Source of the DNA: Mycosynbacter sp964593465
Lineage (GTDB): Bacteria > Patescibacteriota > Saccharimonadia > Saccharimonadales > Saccharimonadaceae
DNA: 64,000 bases
NCBI GenBank assembly: GCA_964593465.1
Contig: CAZQJY010000006.1
Location: forward strand, 8,014-72,013
Reading direction: 5' to 3'
Shown here: piece after piece, positions 53,747-62,786 of the stretch
Layout of the letters: each line of letters starts with the position of its first letter
Numbering within the stretch: the stretch's first letter is position 1
Notes under the pieces: model-generated
Databases searched by the model: none
Told to the model about the DNA's origin: nothing
Seen by the model: only the letters and a program-made list of their open reading frames with translations
Program-made: the position numbers and the translations under genes

Positions 53747-54790
53747 TTAAAATTGTTTCAAAAAGTCTAACTTCGCACTCTCAAAATGCCGTACGTCCTC
53801 GATACCATACTTCATCATCACCAGCCGGTCGATACCGCAGCCAAATGCAAATCCAGTGTACATCTCTGGGTCAATATCTGCCGCACGTAATACGTTTGGA
53901 TGAATCATGCCGCAGCCCAGCAGCTCAATCCAACCCTCGCCACTACAAACTTTACAGCTTGAATCTTTACCCTCGCAAAATGGACAGCTAAGCGCAAACT
54001 CAAATGAGGGTTCGGTAAACGGAAAATAAAATGGGTTGACGCGCACTTCGAGCTTTTTGCCGTAATATTCTTCGAGGAATTTTTGCAGCGTCGCGATTAA
54101 CATGCCCGCATGCACACCTTTGGCCACATACATACCTTCCACTTGATAGAACGTATGCTCATGTCGCGCATCCAAATCTTCGTTGCGAAACACACGGTCT
54201 GGCACGATAGCGGCAATTGGCTCACCTGTCTCTAGATTGTTGCGGTATTTGCGTAAGATGCGATTTTGCATAGTACTAGTGTGTGCCGGTGCAATAAGTG
54301 GCTCATCTGCTGAGTCTCGCTGAATCGTCATAAACGTATCGTAATCATCGCGCGCAGGGTGACCAGCAGGAAAGTTAAGCGTCTCAAACATATGGTACTG
54401 GTCGTCAATCTCGCGTGACTCTTCGGCCACAAATCCCATGCGAGCAAAAATCTCAATCAGCGTGGCAATTTCTTGACGCAGTGGATGCACAGTACCCTTG
54501 CTCGTTGATAGCAACTCTGCCCGCTTGCCATTTATGCCAAATGGCGCGGTCACATCTAGCGACTCGCTAGCGGCGTCTTCACTCGTCGCTTCTTTATCAC
54601 TCACCGCCTGCTCTAGTATTTGTTTGAGTGCGTTGAGCTGCTGACCAAACTCTTTGCGTTCACCCGGTTCAAGCATAGGTATACGCGCGTACAATGCTTT
54701 GATTTCTGGACTTTTCAATATCTCGCGCGGCTCATCTGCTTCTGCGACACGTGCCAAAAGTACTGTCTTTAGTTCTTGAATTTCACTCAT
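53747..54790 (-). CDS. pheS: Phenylalanyl-tRNA synthetase alpha subunit
   Basis: 347 residues. N-terminal coiled coil, motif 2 (RNEDLDARHEHTFYQVEG) and motif 3 (GFAFGCGIDRLVMMKYGI) are intact. It also carries SCPFCEGKDSSCKVCSGEGW (~residue 266), a Cys-rich zinc-ribbon-like insert found in some PheS. It charges tRNA-Phe with PheT. A TATACT box ends 9 nt before ATG: probably leaderless, first gene of pheS-PNPOx-pheT-ABC. Confidence 0.97.
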   Translation of the reverse strand: MSEIQELKTVLLARVAEADEPREILKSPEIKALYARIPMLEPGERKEFGQQLNALKQILEQAVSDKEATSEDAASESLDVTAPFGINGKRAELLSTSKGTVHPLRQEIATLIEIFARMGFVAEESREIDDQYHMFETLNFPAGHPARDDYDTFMTIQRDSADEPLIAPAHTSTMQNRILRKYRNNLETGEPIAAIVPDRVFRNEDLDARHEHTFYQVEGMYVAKGVHAGMLIATLQKFLEEYYGKKLEVRVNPFYFPFTEPSFEFALSCPFCEGKDSSCKVCSGEGWIELLGCGMIHPNVLRAADIDPEMYTGFAFGCGIDRLVMMKYGIEDVRHFESAKLDFLKQF

Positions 54791-54822
54791 CTTGCCACCA
54801 GTATACCACTAGTACTGTAGCA

Positions 54823-55065
54823 CTAGCTAGACCGCACGATAAGATAAATCACGACCGCCACAGCCGCAACACCAATACCCAACCATACACCCAGTAGAGG
54901 TGATGACGTATGCGTATCCTGCACGATACCCGCATCTTCTGCGCCATCATATTTCGGCCCTTCGATATCTGCTTTGGCTCGCTCCACAGCTTTGGCACGC
55001 AAATCTGCAGCTATTTTTTCTTGCAACTTTGAACGTTGCTCATCTTGACGTACAAATAATCCCAT
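54823..55065 (-). CDS. Small tail-anchored hypothetical protein
   Basis: 80 residues. A charged helical N-terminus (QDEQRSKLQEKIAADLRAKA) is followed by a C-terminal TM (~60-78, VWLGIGVAAVAVVIYLIV). The topology is that of a tail-anchored protein. No family is recognised. A TACACT box ends 7 nt before ATG, so it is probably leaderless and shares the divergent region with the aquaporin gene. Confidence 0.6.
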   Translation of the reverse strand: MGLFVRQDEQRSKLQEKIAADLRAKAVERAKADIEGPKYDGAEDAGIVQDTHTSSPLLGVWLGIGVAAVAVVIYLIVRSS

Positions 55066-55154
55066 ATTTGTTAGTGTAACACGATAAGCGTTTTGCCACT
55101 AGTGCGCTGATGGTGTATACTATAGCCATATTTCACTATAAAGGAGGGAAATAC

Positions 55155-56024
55155 ATGGCAACTAAAAAAACCGCTTCTGCTAAAAAGTCAGCAACGACTG
55201 CAGCGAAGCAAACCAAAACTAAAGTAACGACTGTCAAAGCGGTTACTGCCGATACAAAACCAAAAACAGCCAGTAGTAAGAAATCAGTAAGTGGCGTACT
55301 CCAAGGCCGCTCAGAACTTCTTGGTGCATACATCGCTGAGTTCATTGGTACATTCATCTTGGCAGCGGTAGCAGTACTTAGCCAGGGGCAGCCACTCACT
55401 GTCGGCTTCGCACTTGTAGCAATTGTACTGACAATTGGTGCGCTATCTGGCTCACACGTCAACCCGCTCATCACAGTTGCTGCATGGGTAACACGTAAAA
55501 TCAGTGGCGTACGTGCGCTCGGCTATATTGCTGCCCAGCTACTTGGTGCACTGCTCGCATTTGTAGTTGTAAACGCATACATTCCTACTGAGTCAGCCAA
55601 TACAGCTGCAGCTCAGCTTGGCCAGTCGGTAGAGATATTTAAGGCGGCTCCGGTACCAGAGAATAAAGAATTCTACCTATTCTTTGCAGAAATGCTTGGT
55701 GCAGGTATCTTTGGTCTTGCAGTATCAAGTGCAATTCGTGAAAAGCGCAACCGCGCAGCACAAGCCTTCACTGTTGGTTTCGGCCTTTTGACAGCATTGG
55801 TGATTGCTGGCATCCTCACCAACTATGTTGGCGGCAGCTCAATTCTCAACCCTGCACTTGCGTTCACTCTCAGTGCAGTACAGTTCCAAGCTATCGAGCT
55901 TTGGCCTGTACTTATCTACATCATTGCACCAATCATTGGTGGTACAATCGGGTTCTTCCTGTTTGACATCCTCCGTGGTGAAAGCGATGGTGGCGACGAC
56001 AAGTTAGTCAAAGACGAACTCTAA
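55155..56024 (+). CDS. MIP-family aquaporin/glycerol channel with basic N-terminal tail
   Basis: 289 residues. The first ~55 residues are Lys/Thr/Ala-rich (such as KKTASAKKSATTAAKQTK), like histone H1 or AlgP tails. Six TM helices follow with the two half-helix motifs SGSHVNPL (NPL instead of NPA) and SSILNPALAF (NPA). It should conduct water or small solutes. The cytoplasmic basic tail is unusual for the family and could bind nucleic acid or acidic lipid. The ATG at 55155 has the SD AAAGGAGGG; TATACT is at 55116-55121. Confidence 0.9.
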   Translation: MATKKTASAKKSATTAAKQTKTKVTTVKAVTADTKPKTASSKKSVSGVLQGRSELLGAYIAEFIGTFILAAVAVLSQGQPLTVGFALVAIVLTIGALSGSHVNPLITVAAWVTRKISGVRALGYIAAQLLGALLAFVVVNAYIPTESANTAAAQLGQSVEIFKAAPVPENKEFYLFFAEMLGAGIFGLAVSSAIREKRNRAAQAFTVGFGLLTALVIAGILTNYVGGSSILNPALAFTLSAVQFQAIELWPVLIYIIAPIIGGTIGFFLFDILRGESDGGDDKLVKDEL

Positions 56025-56041
56025 GAGTTTATCACTGACAA

Positions 56042-56081
56042 ATCAAAAATCCGCGCTCGAAGTTGAGCGCGGATTTTTGAT
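56042..56081. terminator. Strong bidirectional terminator
   Basis: ATCAAAAATCCGCGCTC pairs perfectly over 17 bp with GAGCGCGGATTTTTGAT (56065-56081). It separates the convergent aquaporin and rmuC genes. Confidence 0.93.
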
Positions 56082-56088
56082 GTCTCTA

Positions 56089-57162
56089 TTATTCATCTCG
56101 TTGCGGCTTGTCTATTAGTAATGGCTCCACGCTCGGATCGGCATCGGCTATCTTCACAATATCTTTATCGATCTTCTTGAGCTCCTTATGTGCATTATTA
56201 AAATGATTCACTGTTGTACCTAGGCTGCCACCTAGCTTTTGCATCAACTGTTCATACGCCGAGATATGACGGCCAAGCTGTCCTACGCGCGTTTGAATGT
56301 CTTTGGCCTGCTTTTCGATCTGCAAGCTTCGAAGACCCTGTAATACCGTCTGTAAATACGCCATAAAACTTGTCGGGCTGACAATAATTACCTTGCGATC
56401 ACGAAACGCATACTCCACCAAATCTCTAGCACTCGCACCCGTACCCACATCACCAATTAACAAATCATAGTACAGTGACTCGCTTGGAATAAACATAAAT
56501 GCAAAATCCATCGTCTGCTCGCTGGGGCGAATATATTTACTTGTTTCGTCAATCCTGCCTTTCAGATCATTCCGTACTTTAGTAAGGAGCATCTCACGCT
56601 CCGTCTTACTTTTACTCGCCACCATGCGGTTATAGTTCTCCAAGCTGAACTTACTGTCGATAGGTAAAATCATATCGCTTTCAAGCCGGACAATTGCGTC
56701 GACAATCTCGCCGTCTTTGAACTTATACTGCATCGAAAACTGTCCAGGCGGCAAGACATTTTCTAGCACGGACTGCAAATAATACTCCCCAAACACACCA
56801 CGCTGCTTAGGATTCGACAAAACATTCTGTAGCGTCTTGAGCTCATCGGCCACATCTACCACACGACGATTGGTTTCGTCGAGCTTTGCTAGCCGCGTAC
56901 TTACATCACCCACTAGCTTACTACTCTCACTTAGCTGTCGCTGCATTGATTGCTGCATGCGAAGCGCATTGTTATCGAGCTTGGTGCCAACATGCTGCTG
57001 CAATTTTACCAGTGAGCGATTGAGCTCTACCATGTCTGTCTTGAGCATTGATGCTGCATCACGCTGTTCAAGTTTTTGAATTTTTTGTAGTAGCACCGTG
57101 AGTGTCACTGCAAATCCGGCAACCATGCACATTACCACTATAACCATAATCAATATATCCAT
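56089..57162 (-). CDS. rmuC: DNA recombination protein RmuC
   Basis: 357 residues. One N-terminal TM (~residues 2-24), a coiled coil (~30-110), then the RmuC nuclease-like domain (QRGVFGEYYLQSVLENVLPP, LPIDSKFSLENYNRM, FMFIPSESLYYDLL). RmuC limits inversions at short repeats. The start at 57160-57162 is chosen because a TATACT box ends 6 nt upstream; a longer frame from 57189 would overlap that promoter. Confidence 0.93.
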   Translation of the reverse strand: MDILIMVIVVMCMVAGFAVTLTVLLQKIQKLEQRDAASMLKTDMVELNRSLVKLQQHVGTKLDNNALRMQQSMQRQLSESSKLVGDVSTRLAKLDETNRRVVDVADELKTLQNVLSNPKQRGVFGEYYLQSVLENVLPPGQFSMQYKFKDGEIVDAIVRLESDMILPIDSKFSLENYNRMVASKSKTEREMLLTKVRNDLKGRIDETSKYIRPSEQTMDFAFMFIPSESLYYDLLIGDVGTGASARDLVEYAFRDRKVIIVSPTSFMAYLQTVLQGLRSLQIEKQAKDIQTRVGQLGRHISAYEQLMQKLGGSLGTTVNHFNNAHKELKKIDKDIVKIADADPSVEPLLIDKPQRDE

Positions 57163-57223
57163 ACGCCTAGTATATATCACCAGATCCAAAAAGAGGTGTC
57201 CGAGTCTGTAAGTAAGGGTGGCC

Positions 57224-57709
57224 TTACACTATTAGTGGAATCACGCGCGTCGCAAGGACCACGAGTACAAACAGAATCAAAACTACCACCACATGTCGCA
57301 CACGTGCAATCCATGCATATAATACATATGCGAGTGCATAGAGAACGACACTCCATGCAATTTGCTCAACGATACCAAGTGGCGCAAGCCACGCAGCCAA
57401 TCCCCATAGGCTAATAGCCGCGCCCAACACGATCAAAAGTGGACGAAACACACCAGCACGCACCAATGCTATAACACCGATAATCGCCACAATCACTGCT
57501 GCGATATTACCCGCATAGGCCGAAATATTAACACACGCTACAGCCGATTCATCACCACAGAACAACGCACGTAGCACAAAGCGCTCCAATACAAGTGCCA
57601 GTCCCCATGCAACAGCACCGAGTATCGCGCCAATAATAGCAACTCTGACGATAGTGCGCCCGTCTTGCTCAATAATCACAGGTTTTGCTTCAGTTACATA
57701 ATCAACCAC
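57224..57709 (-). CDS. Hypothetical multi-TM membrane protein
   Basis: 161 residues with about five hydrophobic segments (~22-45, 66-86, 90-110, 114-134, 138-160). Family not recognised. The start is GTG at 57707-57709 with a GGAGT SD. Two Cys in the first external loop (CGDESAVACVN) may pair. It lies downstream of the PAP2 gene. Confidence 0.6.
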   Translation of the reverse strand: MVDYVTEAKPVIIEQDGRTIVRVAIIGAILGAVAWGLALVLERFVLRALFCGDESAVACVNISAYAGNIAAVIVAIIGVIALVRAGVFRPLLIVLGAAISLWGLAAWLAPLGIVEQIAWSVVLYALAYVLYAWIARVRHVVVVLILFVLVVLATRVIPLIV

Positions 57710-57765
57710 GTCTTTACTCCACTTCGTTTTCTATGGTGTATATATTATTCATTATACACTATACA

Positions 57766-58242
57766 CTACTTTTTTGCAAGTTTTGGTATTTTTTCCAGAT
57801 ACCACAAAGCACCGATAGCTGCAGCCAACAAGCCACCAACCACATCGATAGGTGCGTGCACGAGCGCCAATACGCGCCCTATAGACACTCCTACTGCCAT
57901 ACATCCCGCCAACACTACAATCCAGCGTTTTGTAGACAATCCATACCAAAGCGCAAAGACAATTACCCATACAAGCAGTACATGATCCGATGGAAAACCT
58001 GGATTATTGAGGTATGCTGCACCAGGCTCTATACCCAACACTTCAAAAGGTCGTGCATCATTCGGCTGGTAGACCAATGCCATTAGTTTTGCGATCAGAT
58101 ATGAGGTCAGCCCTGCTACGAGCATACGCGAATACATAGTAAACTTGTCTCTATTTGGCACATATACAATTAGTGCGACAACCGCAAGAATCGCCAGAGG
58201 AACAACCAATCCATCAGCCAGTAGCCTAATAACATAATCCAT
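57766..58242 (-). CDS. PAP2-family membrane phosphatase
   Basis: 158 residues, about five TM. The acid phosphatase motifs are visible: QPNDARPF (partial first motif), NPGFPSDHV (~81-89) and GRVLALVHAPIDVVGG (~122-137) with catalytic His. It probably dephosphorylates undecaprenyl-PP or phosphatidate. A TAAACT box ends 6 nt before ATG. Confidence 0.88.
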   Translation of the reverse strand: MDYVIRLLADGLVVPLAILAVVALIVYVPNRDKFTMYSRMLVAGLTSYLIAKLMALVYQPNDARPFEVLGIEPGAAYLNNPGFPSDHVLLVWVIVFALWYGLSTKRWIVVLAGCMAVGVSIGRVLALVHAPIDVVGGLLAAAIGALWYLEKIPKLAKK

Positions 58243-58258
58243 ATGTCTAGTTTACACC

Positions 58259-59125
58259 CTATGTATCTTCGTGACTATCATCTCCCGAAAAACGTATTTC
58301 ACGCTTATCGAATTCTTCTTTAAGTCGTCGCCGGAACTCACCCGCCACTGCCCATTGTTCTGCAGGCTTTACTCTTCCGAGTGACTTGATGCGCATACCG
58401 CTAGCCGTAAACCCATCTATACGTAAAAACTGAATTGGCTCCGAAATGCTCCGTGACCACTTATCAGAGCGCGCTATCTGCTGACCAGTGTCATTGATGA
58501 CTTGCTGCAGCTTATCGATGTCGGTGTCATACGCCACTTCGACATCGATATTTACATTGGCATATTTATAACTTAAGTTTGTAACAGACTGAGGTGTACC
58601 ATTGCTCACGATATGCAGATTGCCATCTAAATCTCGTAAACGTGTAATACGTACAGTAACCTCCTCGACAGTGCCGCTTACCTGCACGCCCCCAACCTGT
58701 AGTTTGATAACATCACCGACGCGATATTGATTTTCACCAAGTATAAAAAGCCCTGCTACAAAATCCCGAATCACACTCTGCGCACCAAAACCAAATACTA
58801 CACCGAGGAGTCCAGCACCAGTGAGCAGCATACTCAGCTGAAACCCAAGCTGTGTTAACACAATTAGAACCGCGACAGTCCATATCACAACCCCTATCGA
58901 TGTACTCAAAATGCCGTATAGTGTTTGCTCCTGTTTGCGAGCATCCACCTTACGTGATGCATATCGGTTGCGCCGTACAACATTGCGTGCAAAAGCTCCA
59001 ATCAGATAATTTATTGTTATCTGAATCAGTAGAGTCGTAATAACCGTCAAGAGTATCTGCACAACGATGTTACCTGTCAGTATTTCGTGCAGTGCCTCCC
59101 AGTCAATGTCGAGTAGTTGTTCCAT
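58259..59125 (-). CDS. Small-conductance mechanosensitive channel (MscS family)
   Basis: 288 residues. Three N-terminal TM (~17-40, 75-97, 100-125), with the pore-lining segment LLTGAGLLGVVFGFGAQSVI. The beta domain (YRVGDVIKLQVGGVQVSGTVEEV) and alpha/beta vestibule follow. It releases solutes on osmotic down-shock. The SD GGGAGGG precedes the start. Confidence 0.93.
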   Translation of the reverse strand: MEQLLDIDWEALHEILTGNIVVQILLTVITTLLIQITINYLIGAFARNVVRRNRYASRKVDARKQEQTLYGILSTSIGVVIWTVAVLIVLTQLGFQLSMLLTGAGLLGVVFGFGAQSVIRDFVAGLFILGENQYRVGDVIKLQVGGVQVSGTVEEVTVRITRLRDLDGNLHIVSNGTPQSVTNLSYKYANVNIDVEVAYDTDIDKLQQVINDTGQQIARSDKWSRSISEPIQFLRIDGFTASGMRIKSLGRVKPAEQWAVAGEFRRRLKEEFDKREIRFSGDDSHEDT

Positions 59126-59185
59126 TGCCCTCCCAAAAAAGTATGCTGGTGCTTATATCACCAGCATACCATATCTCAGCCAATA

Positions 59186-59617
59186 TTATTCGCCTATGCC
59201 GCGTGTATCAAAATCGATGTATGGCACATACGTTGCCCATGCTGCCACATCAGCTTCAGACAATTTCATTGCATCATCTACCCACTGCTTCACAAGACTA
59301 TTGCTAAATGTCACAACCTGGCCTTCGTTCAGCTCCGGCAAGCCAGCTGCATCCGCAGCTTTGGTTTCAATTGCAACAATTCTAGCGTTGCCAATATCTT
59401 TCTTATTCTGGATACCATAGATTTGCACTGCCTTGCGTACTAGCTGCGTATAGCTATCACCAGGTTGCGCAGTAAACGAGAAAGAAGTTTTTTCTTTTGC
59501 TTCGTTTGTTTTGTTTTCTGCCGCATATGTTTCACTAGATGTGCCAACTACTGCAAATGCAAATGCTGCGATTACACCAATAACTACCGTCCCACCGATT
59601 TTTTGGATAAATTTCAC
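59186..59617 (-). CDS. Secreted protein with LysM-like domain
   Basis: 143 residues. The start is GTG at 59615-59617 with a strong AAGGAGGGAG SD; an upstream in-frame start at 59656 covers the SD itself and was rejected. A signal peptide (~5-34, ending SETYAA) precedes a domain with FTAQPGDSYTQLVRKAVQIY that resembles a divergent LysM module binding glycan. It is probably surface-exposed. Confidence 0.75.
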   Translation of the reverse strand: MKFIQKIGGTVVIGVIAAFAFAVVGTSSETYAAENKTNEAKEKTSFSFTAQPGDSYTQLVRKAVQIYGIQNKKDIGNARIVAIETKAADAAGLPELNEGQVVTFSNSLVKQWVDDAMKLSEADVAAWATYVPYIDFDTRGIGE

Positions 59618-59703
59618 TTTATCTCCCTCCTTAAACTGTATATCTGTATTATACACTATACTTACAAGATAGACATATATATTTTTTAGCTAGAGTAGAC
59701 ATC

Positions 59704-59734
59704 AAAAGACGCCCTGATAGTCAAGGCGTCTTTT
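59704..59734. terminator. Terminator between the 59753 and 59617 genes
   Basis: AAAAGACGCC (59704-59713) pairs with GGCGTCTTTT (59724-59733). A/T runs on both sides; it ends the leftward 59753 gene. Confidence 0.88.
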
Positions 59735-59752
59735 TCAATACAGTCTACTTCG

Positions 59753-60073
59753 TTACTGCACTTTTTCTTCTGCAACATCAAGCTCGATGCCACGTGATGT
59801 CTGGAGAACAAAGTTTACAATAAGCGCAAATACCGCGCCATAGAGCCAACCTATCAAAAACGCAACGCCAGGTATAACGATAAATGCCACCAGGGTAGCT
59901 GCGATACCTGCAAGCACCTTATGCCATGTTGCAAGATCACCAGTATCTGCAATGGCAACAATCGCTGCGAGCAATGCAACGACGCCATAGATTACACCGA
60001 GGATTGCATGCGCAACACCTACATATTTTGCTACAGAACTCACGCCGAGGCGCTGAACTACGATTCTCTTCAT
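59753..60073 (-). CDS. Small two- to three-TM membrane protein (DUF3566-like layout)
   Basis: 106 residues. Two long hydrophobic hairpins (~15-42 and ~55-92) end in SRGIELDVAEE. The form, KR.....SVAK..G....I.G then 'GIE(L/V)' at the end, resembles short DUF3566-like membrane proteins; this is from memory. The SD AAGGAGTG precedes ATG. Confidence 0.65.
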   Translation of the reverse strand: MKRIVVQRLGVSSVAKYVGVAHAILGVIYGVVALLAAIVAIADTGDLATWHKVLAGIAATLVAFIVIPGVAFLIGWLYGAVFALIVNFVLQTSRGIELDVAEEKVQ

Positions 60074-60205
60074 AACACACTCCTTACTTATTCACCTAGT
60101 GATGGTGGTACGAGAGTATCATGCGGGCTTACATAGAGGCAAGCATAAGCATTATCCCAAGCCCCGGCGATGCGTTGCACGGACACGCATTGTCAATAAA
60201 TTATT
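60074..60205. other. Intergenic region after the decayed secretion genes
   Basis: About 130 bases without an ORF or clear terminator. The last 30 bases are AT-rich. Nothing else is recognised. Confidence 0.3.
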
Positions 60206-60606
60206 TTATCGTACTTCTAAGCTGGCATCGGTGTGCGTCATGAGTGGATCCAAGAAGAACTCAATAATACGTCGCTGTCCAGTCGTAATCTCGGCCGTCA
60301 CCGACATACCTGGTGCAATCTTGATAGTTTGGTCTTTTGACGTTTTGTCCGTTGCGATTTCAATTTTGATTTTATAAATTAGCCCTTGTTTCTCATCGAC
60401 AATCGCATCAGGGCTAATGCTCATAACTTTGCCTTTGAGATAGCCGTACCGTTGAAATGCGTAGGTATCAACCTTCACGACAACCGCTTGTCCGACATGT
60501 ATAAATCCAATATCTTTGTTTTGTGCCGTTGCCTCGACGACGAGTGTTGCGCTTGCTGGCACAATCTCAATAATCTTTTGCCCCGCATTGACAACGCCAC
60601 CAGTTG
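60206..60606 (-). pseudogene. C-terminal remnant of a HlyD-family type I secretion adaptor
   Basis: About 134 residues from TTGGVVNAGQ to the stop match the C-terminal beta domain of HlyD/LapC-type membrane fusion proteins (NKDIGFIHVGQAVVVKVDTY, APGMSVTAEITTGQRRIIEF). The TM anchor and coiled-coil hairpin are missing. It has no start of its own: at ~60606 the sequence switches into a lipase-like fragment in another frame. The style is proteobacterial, suggesting transfer. Probably non-functional. Confidence 0.8.
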
Positions 60607-60917
60607 TCGAGGTCGGAAAAGAAGCCGAGGAGATCATTGTCGTAGGGCGTGGTACCACAAAACGAAAACACGAGAGCATCTCCATTAGACGGGGGACGAT
60701 ATACCTGTGCGTAGAATCCAGATGACAGGGACTCTGTATCGAAAAGCTGGTATTGACCAGCGGCACCTAGTTGATCAAATATGTCCGTATTCTCGTTTAG
60801 TACATCATTATCCCTGAGTAACTCAGAGATTGTTTTTGCTTTTTCAGTGTCGGAAAACTCAGTATACGCAAGTTGAGCGATTGCTAAATATTGTTCAATT
60901 GATAACTGTCGTTCCAT
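60567..60917 (-). pseudogene. N-terminal fragment of a lipase-like protein, fused out of frame into the hlyD remnant
   Basis: 116 codons. The first ~104 residues end in LVFSFCGTTPYDNDLLGFF, resembling the 'FRGT' strand of class 3 lipase-like or RTX secreted hydrolases. The last 12 residues read hlyD sequence in the wrong frame to a stop. The GxSxG serine region is absent, so it is truncated. The start overlaps the end of the 60921 gene's vicinity (3 nt gap), so it may still be translated. Confidence 0.65.
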
Positions 60918-60920
60918 AGC

Positions 60921-61703
60921 TTATTGTGCCCTTCTTATCCAGGGCTCATCTAAGCACTGTGATAAAACTTTATCGATATCTTTAGACTCACTGCCCACAC
61001 TGCATAGATATTCTGAACCGTCATTTGGGTCGATGATCTGAAGCCTGACTGAATACATGCCATAGTTATAGTCTTTGATGCGGTTAACGACTGCACGCAA
61101 GTTGTCCTTTTGTTGAGTCTTCTCTCTGTTATCTAGATTCTGCGGGGTTGTATTTAAAGTCAATGAATAATTCATCTTATTGGCATATTTAGTTAGTGCA
61201 TCGCTAAGTGTAGGCACCTCGCCTCTGATGGGGTCAGGGCTATTTGGAGTTGGTATATTGATAACTAGATCAATTTTTGGAATCGAAGATGATGAATAGA
61301 GATGCATAAGATACTCCTCTAACTTTGGTGTTTCTTCTCGTACCCAGACTGCTCGGCTGTATCCATCGAAAAACACACCCGTATCTGGATCAACACCTGC
61401 TTGGAATTGCAACGATTTGTCCGAGATGGGGTGTGCGGTACCGACACGCAAGCCTGGAGAGCCAAGGCTTCCTCCACTTACAGTAATCTTACCGACCTTA
61501 AACTCTTGGCTGTACTTGTCTTCTAGGTAGCTCTCTATTTTGCTCTGATACGACGCGTGTCTTCCGCCACCAAATAACCACCACCCGATAACGCCAACAA
61601 TCAAAATAGGTATTGCGGCGGCAAGTAGTATAAGCAGCATCGAGCCTTTGCCCCTTTTAGCCTTTTGTTTTTTGCTAGTAGACTTAGTATCGCTTGCTGC
61701 CAT
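60921..61703 (-). CDS. Hypothetical single-TM protein with external domain
   Basis: 260 residues. A Lys/Ser-rich cytoplasmic N-terminus (residues 1-20), one TM (~22-44, ending WWLFGGG), and an external alpha/beta domain with two Cys near the end (LCSVGS, SQCLDEP). No family is recognised. It is similar in plan to the 61875 protein on the other strand. Confidence 0.62.
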   Translation of the reverse strand: MAASDTKSTSKKQKAKRGKGSMLLILLAAAIPILIVGVIGWWLFGGGRHASYQSKIESYLEDKYSQEFKVGKITVSGGSLGSPGLRVGTAHPISDKSLQFQAGVDPDTGVFFDGYSRAVWVREETPKLEEYLMHLYSSSSIPKIDLVINIPTPNSPDPIRGEVPTLSDALTKYANKMNYSLTLNTTPQNLDNREKTQQKDNLRAVVNRIKDYNYGMYSVRLQIIDPNDGSEYLCSVGSESKDIDKVLSQCLDEPWIRRAQ

Positions 61704-61874
61704 GTAGTGCCCTCGATTAGAGTAGTTGTTAAGAATGTCTTGTGTATTATCTTAAATATAATCGAGGTGAGTTTTTTAAGCAATAGCTTTTTCGTGGCAT
61801 TGTCATGGTCTATATCTTTTGTTCCAGATAGCATATAATTAACACCATACTAACCCACAGGAAACACAAAAAGT

Positions 61875-62786
61875 ATGCAGCCTAACAATCAAGAACCAGA
61901 ACCTACGGCGCAGCCGGAGATACCAACACCTACGCCAGCTCAACCTAATGCCAGTACTTCGGGTGGTCTCACGCTTCAGCCCTTGTCGTCGGAAGAAGAT
62001 ATCCGACGAGAAATAGCCGAGAACACGCCACAGCAGTCACCAGTCCAGTCTAGTGCCAGCACAGACAGCCCCGAATCTGAGAGTCAGAATGTACCTTCTC
62101 CGACAGGCCAAGCTTCGGCTCCTGTCGTCATACCACCTCTGCCCAGTAAGGTGCCGACACCACCCGAAAAACACAAGTCGCCATGGCTCAAGCGTATTCT
62201 CGTCACAGTACTCTTGTTGATACTAGCTGGTGGAGCGGTGCTTACATGGGCATTCTTTACAGTATCTTCATACACCGTAAAGGAAAGTGACCTGATAGAT
62301 GAAAAAGCCGAGGCTACTACTTATCTACGGCCAAAACAATGGACTGTCACTGGCAAAGGTTTTGGCGATGGTCTTGGCAAAGACGGCAAGTCTAGCTCTG
62401 TAATGCTTGTGAATGTCAGCCCGGTCGTCTCACAGCTAGTAAACGCATCACCAGAATTACAGAACCTCGCCAAACAACAAGCCGAGTCATCGCTGAGTGA
62501 TGAAAAGTTACGCGACATGATGAGTGGAGGTACATATCCATGTACGTCAGTCCCTGAAATCAAACGTGGGTCAGATCTTGCGTCAATTCCTGAAATGGAC
62601 AGTCTAATGAGCATTGACGCATCGTGCGAGCGTGAAGACGGACACTTTATGTTTAAGATGAAGATATATCTTGGTAAACCCGATGGTCGCCTGCGTGTGA
62701 TGGGGCTAGGTGCGGGCGCAGCACTGTGGGATACAAATGGAGCGGTATATGAGAAGATACTTGGCAGCATGAGAATACCTGGATAG
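61875..62786 (+). CDS. Hypothetical protein: Pro-rich cytoplasmic tail, TM, external domain
   Basis: 303 residues. The first ~105 are Pro/Gln/Ser-rich and disordered, then one TM (~108-132) and an external domain (~135-303) with two Cys (YPCTSVP, DASCERED) likely forming a disulfide. The plan resembles the 29330 and 60921 proteins. TATAAT lies at about 61832, and an AGGAAAC SD-like motif precedes ATG. Confidence 0.62.
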   Translation: MQPNNQEPEPTAQPEIPTPTPAQPNASTSGGLTLQPLSSEEDIRREIAENTPQQSPVQSSASTDSPESESQNVPSPTGQASAPVVIPPLPSKVPTPPEKHKSPWLKRILVTVLLLILAGGAVLTWAFFTVSSYTVKESDLIDEKAEATTYLRPKQWTVTGKGFGDGLGKDGKSSSVMLVNVSPVVSQLVNASPELQNLAKQQAESSLSDEKLRDMMSGGTYPCTSVPEIKRGSDLASIPEMDSLMSIDASCEREDGHFMFKMKIYLGKPDGRLRVMGLGAGAALWDTNGAVYEKILGSMRIPG

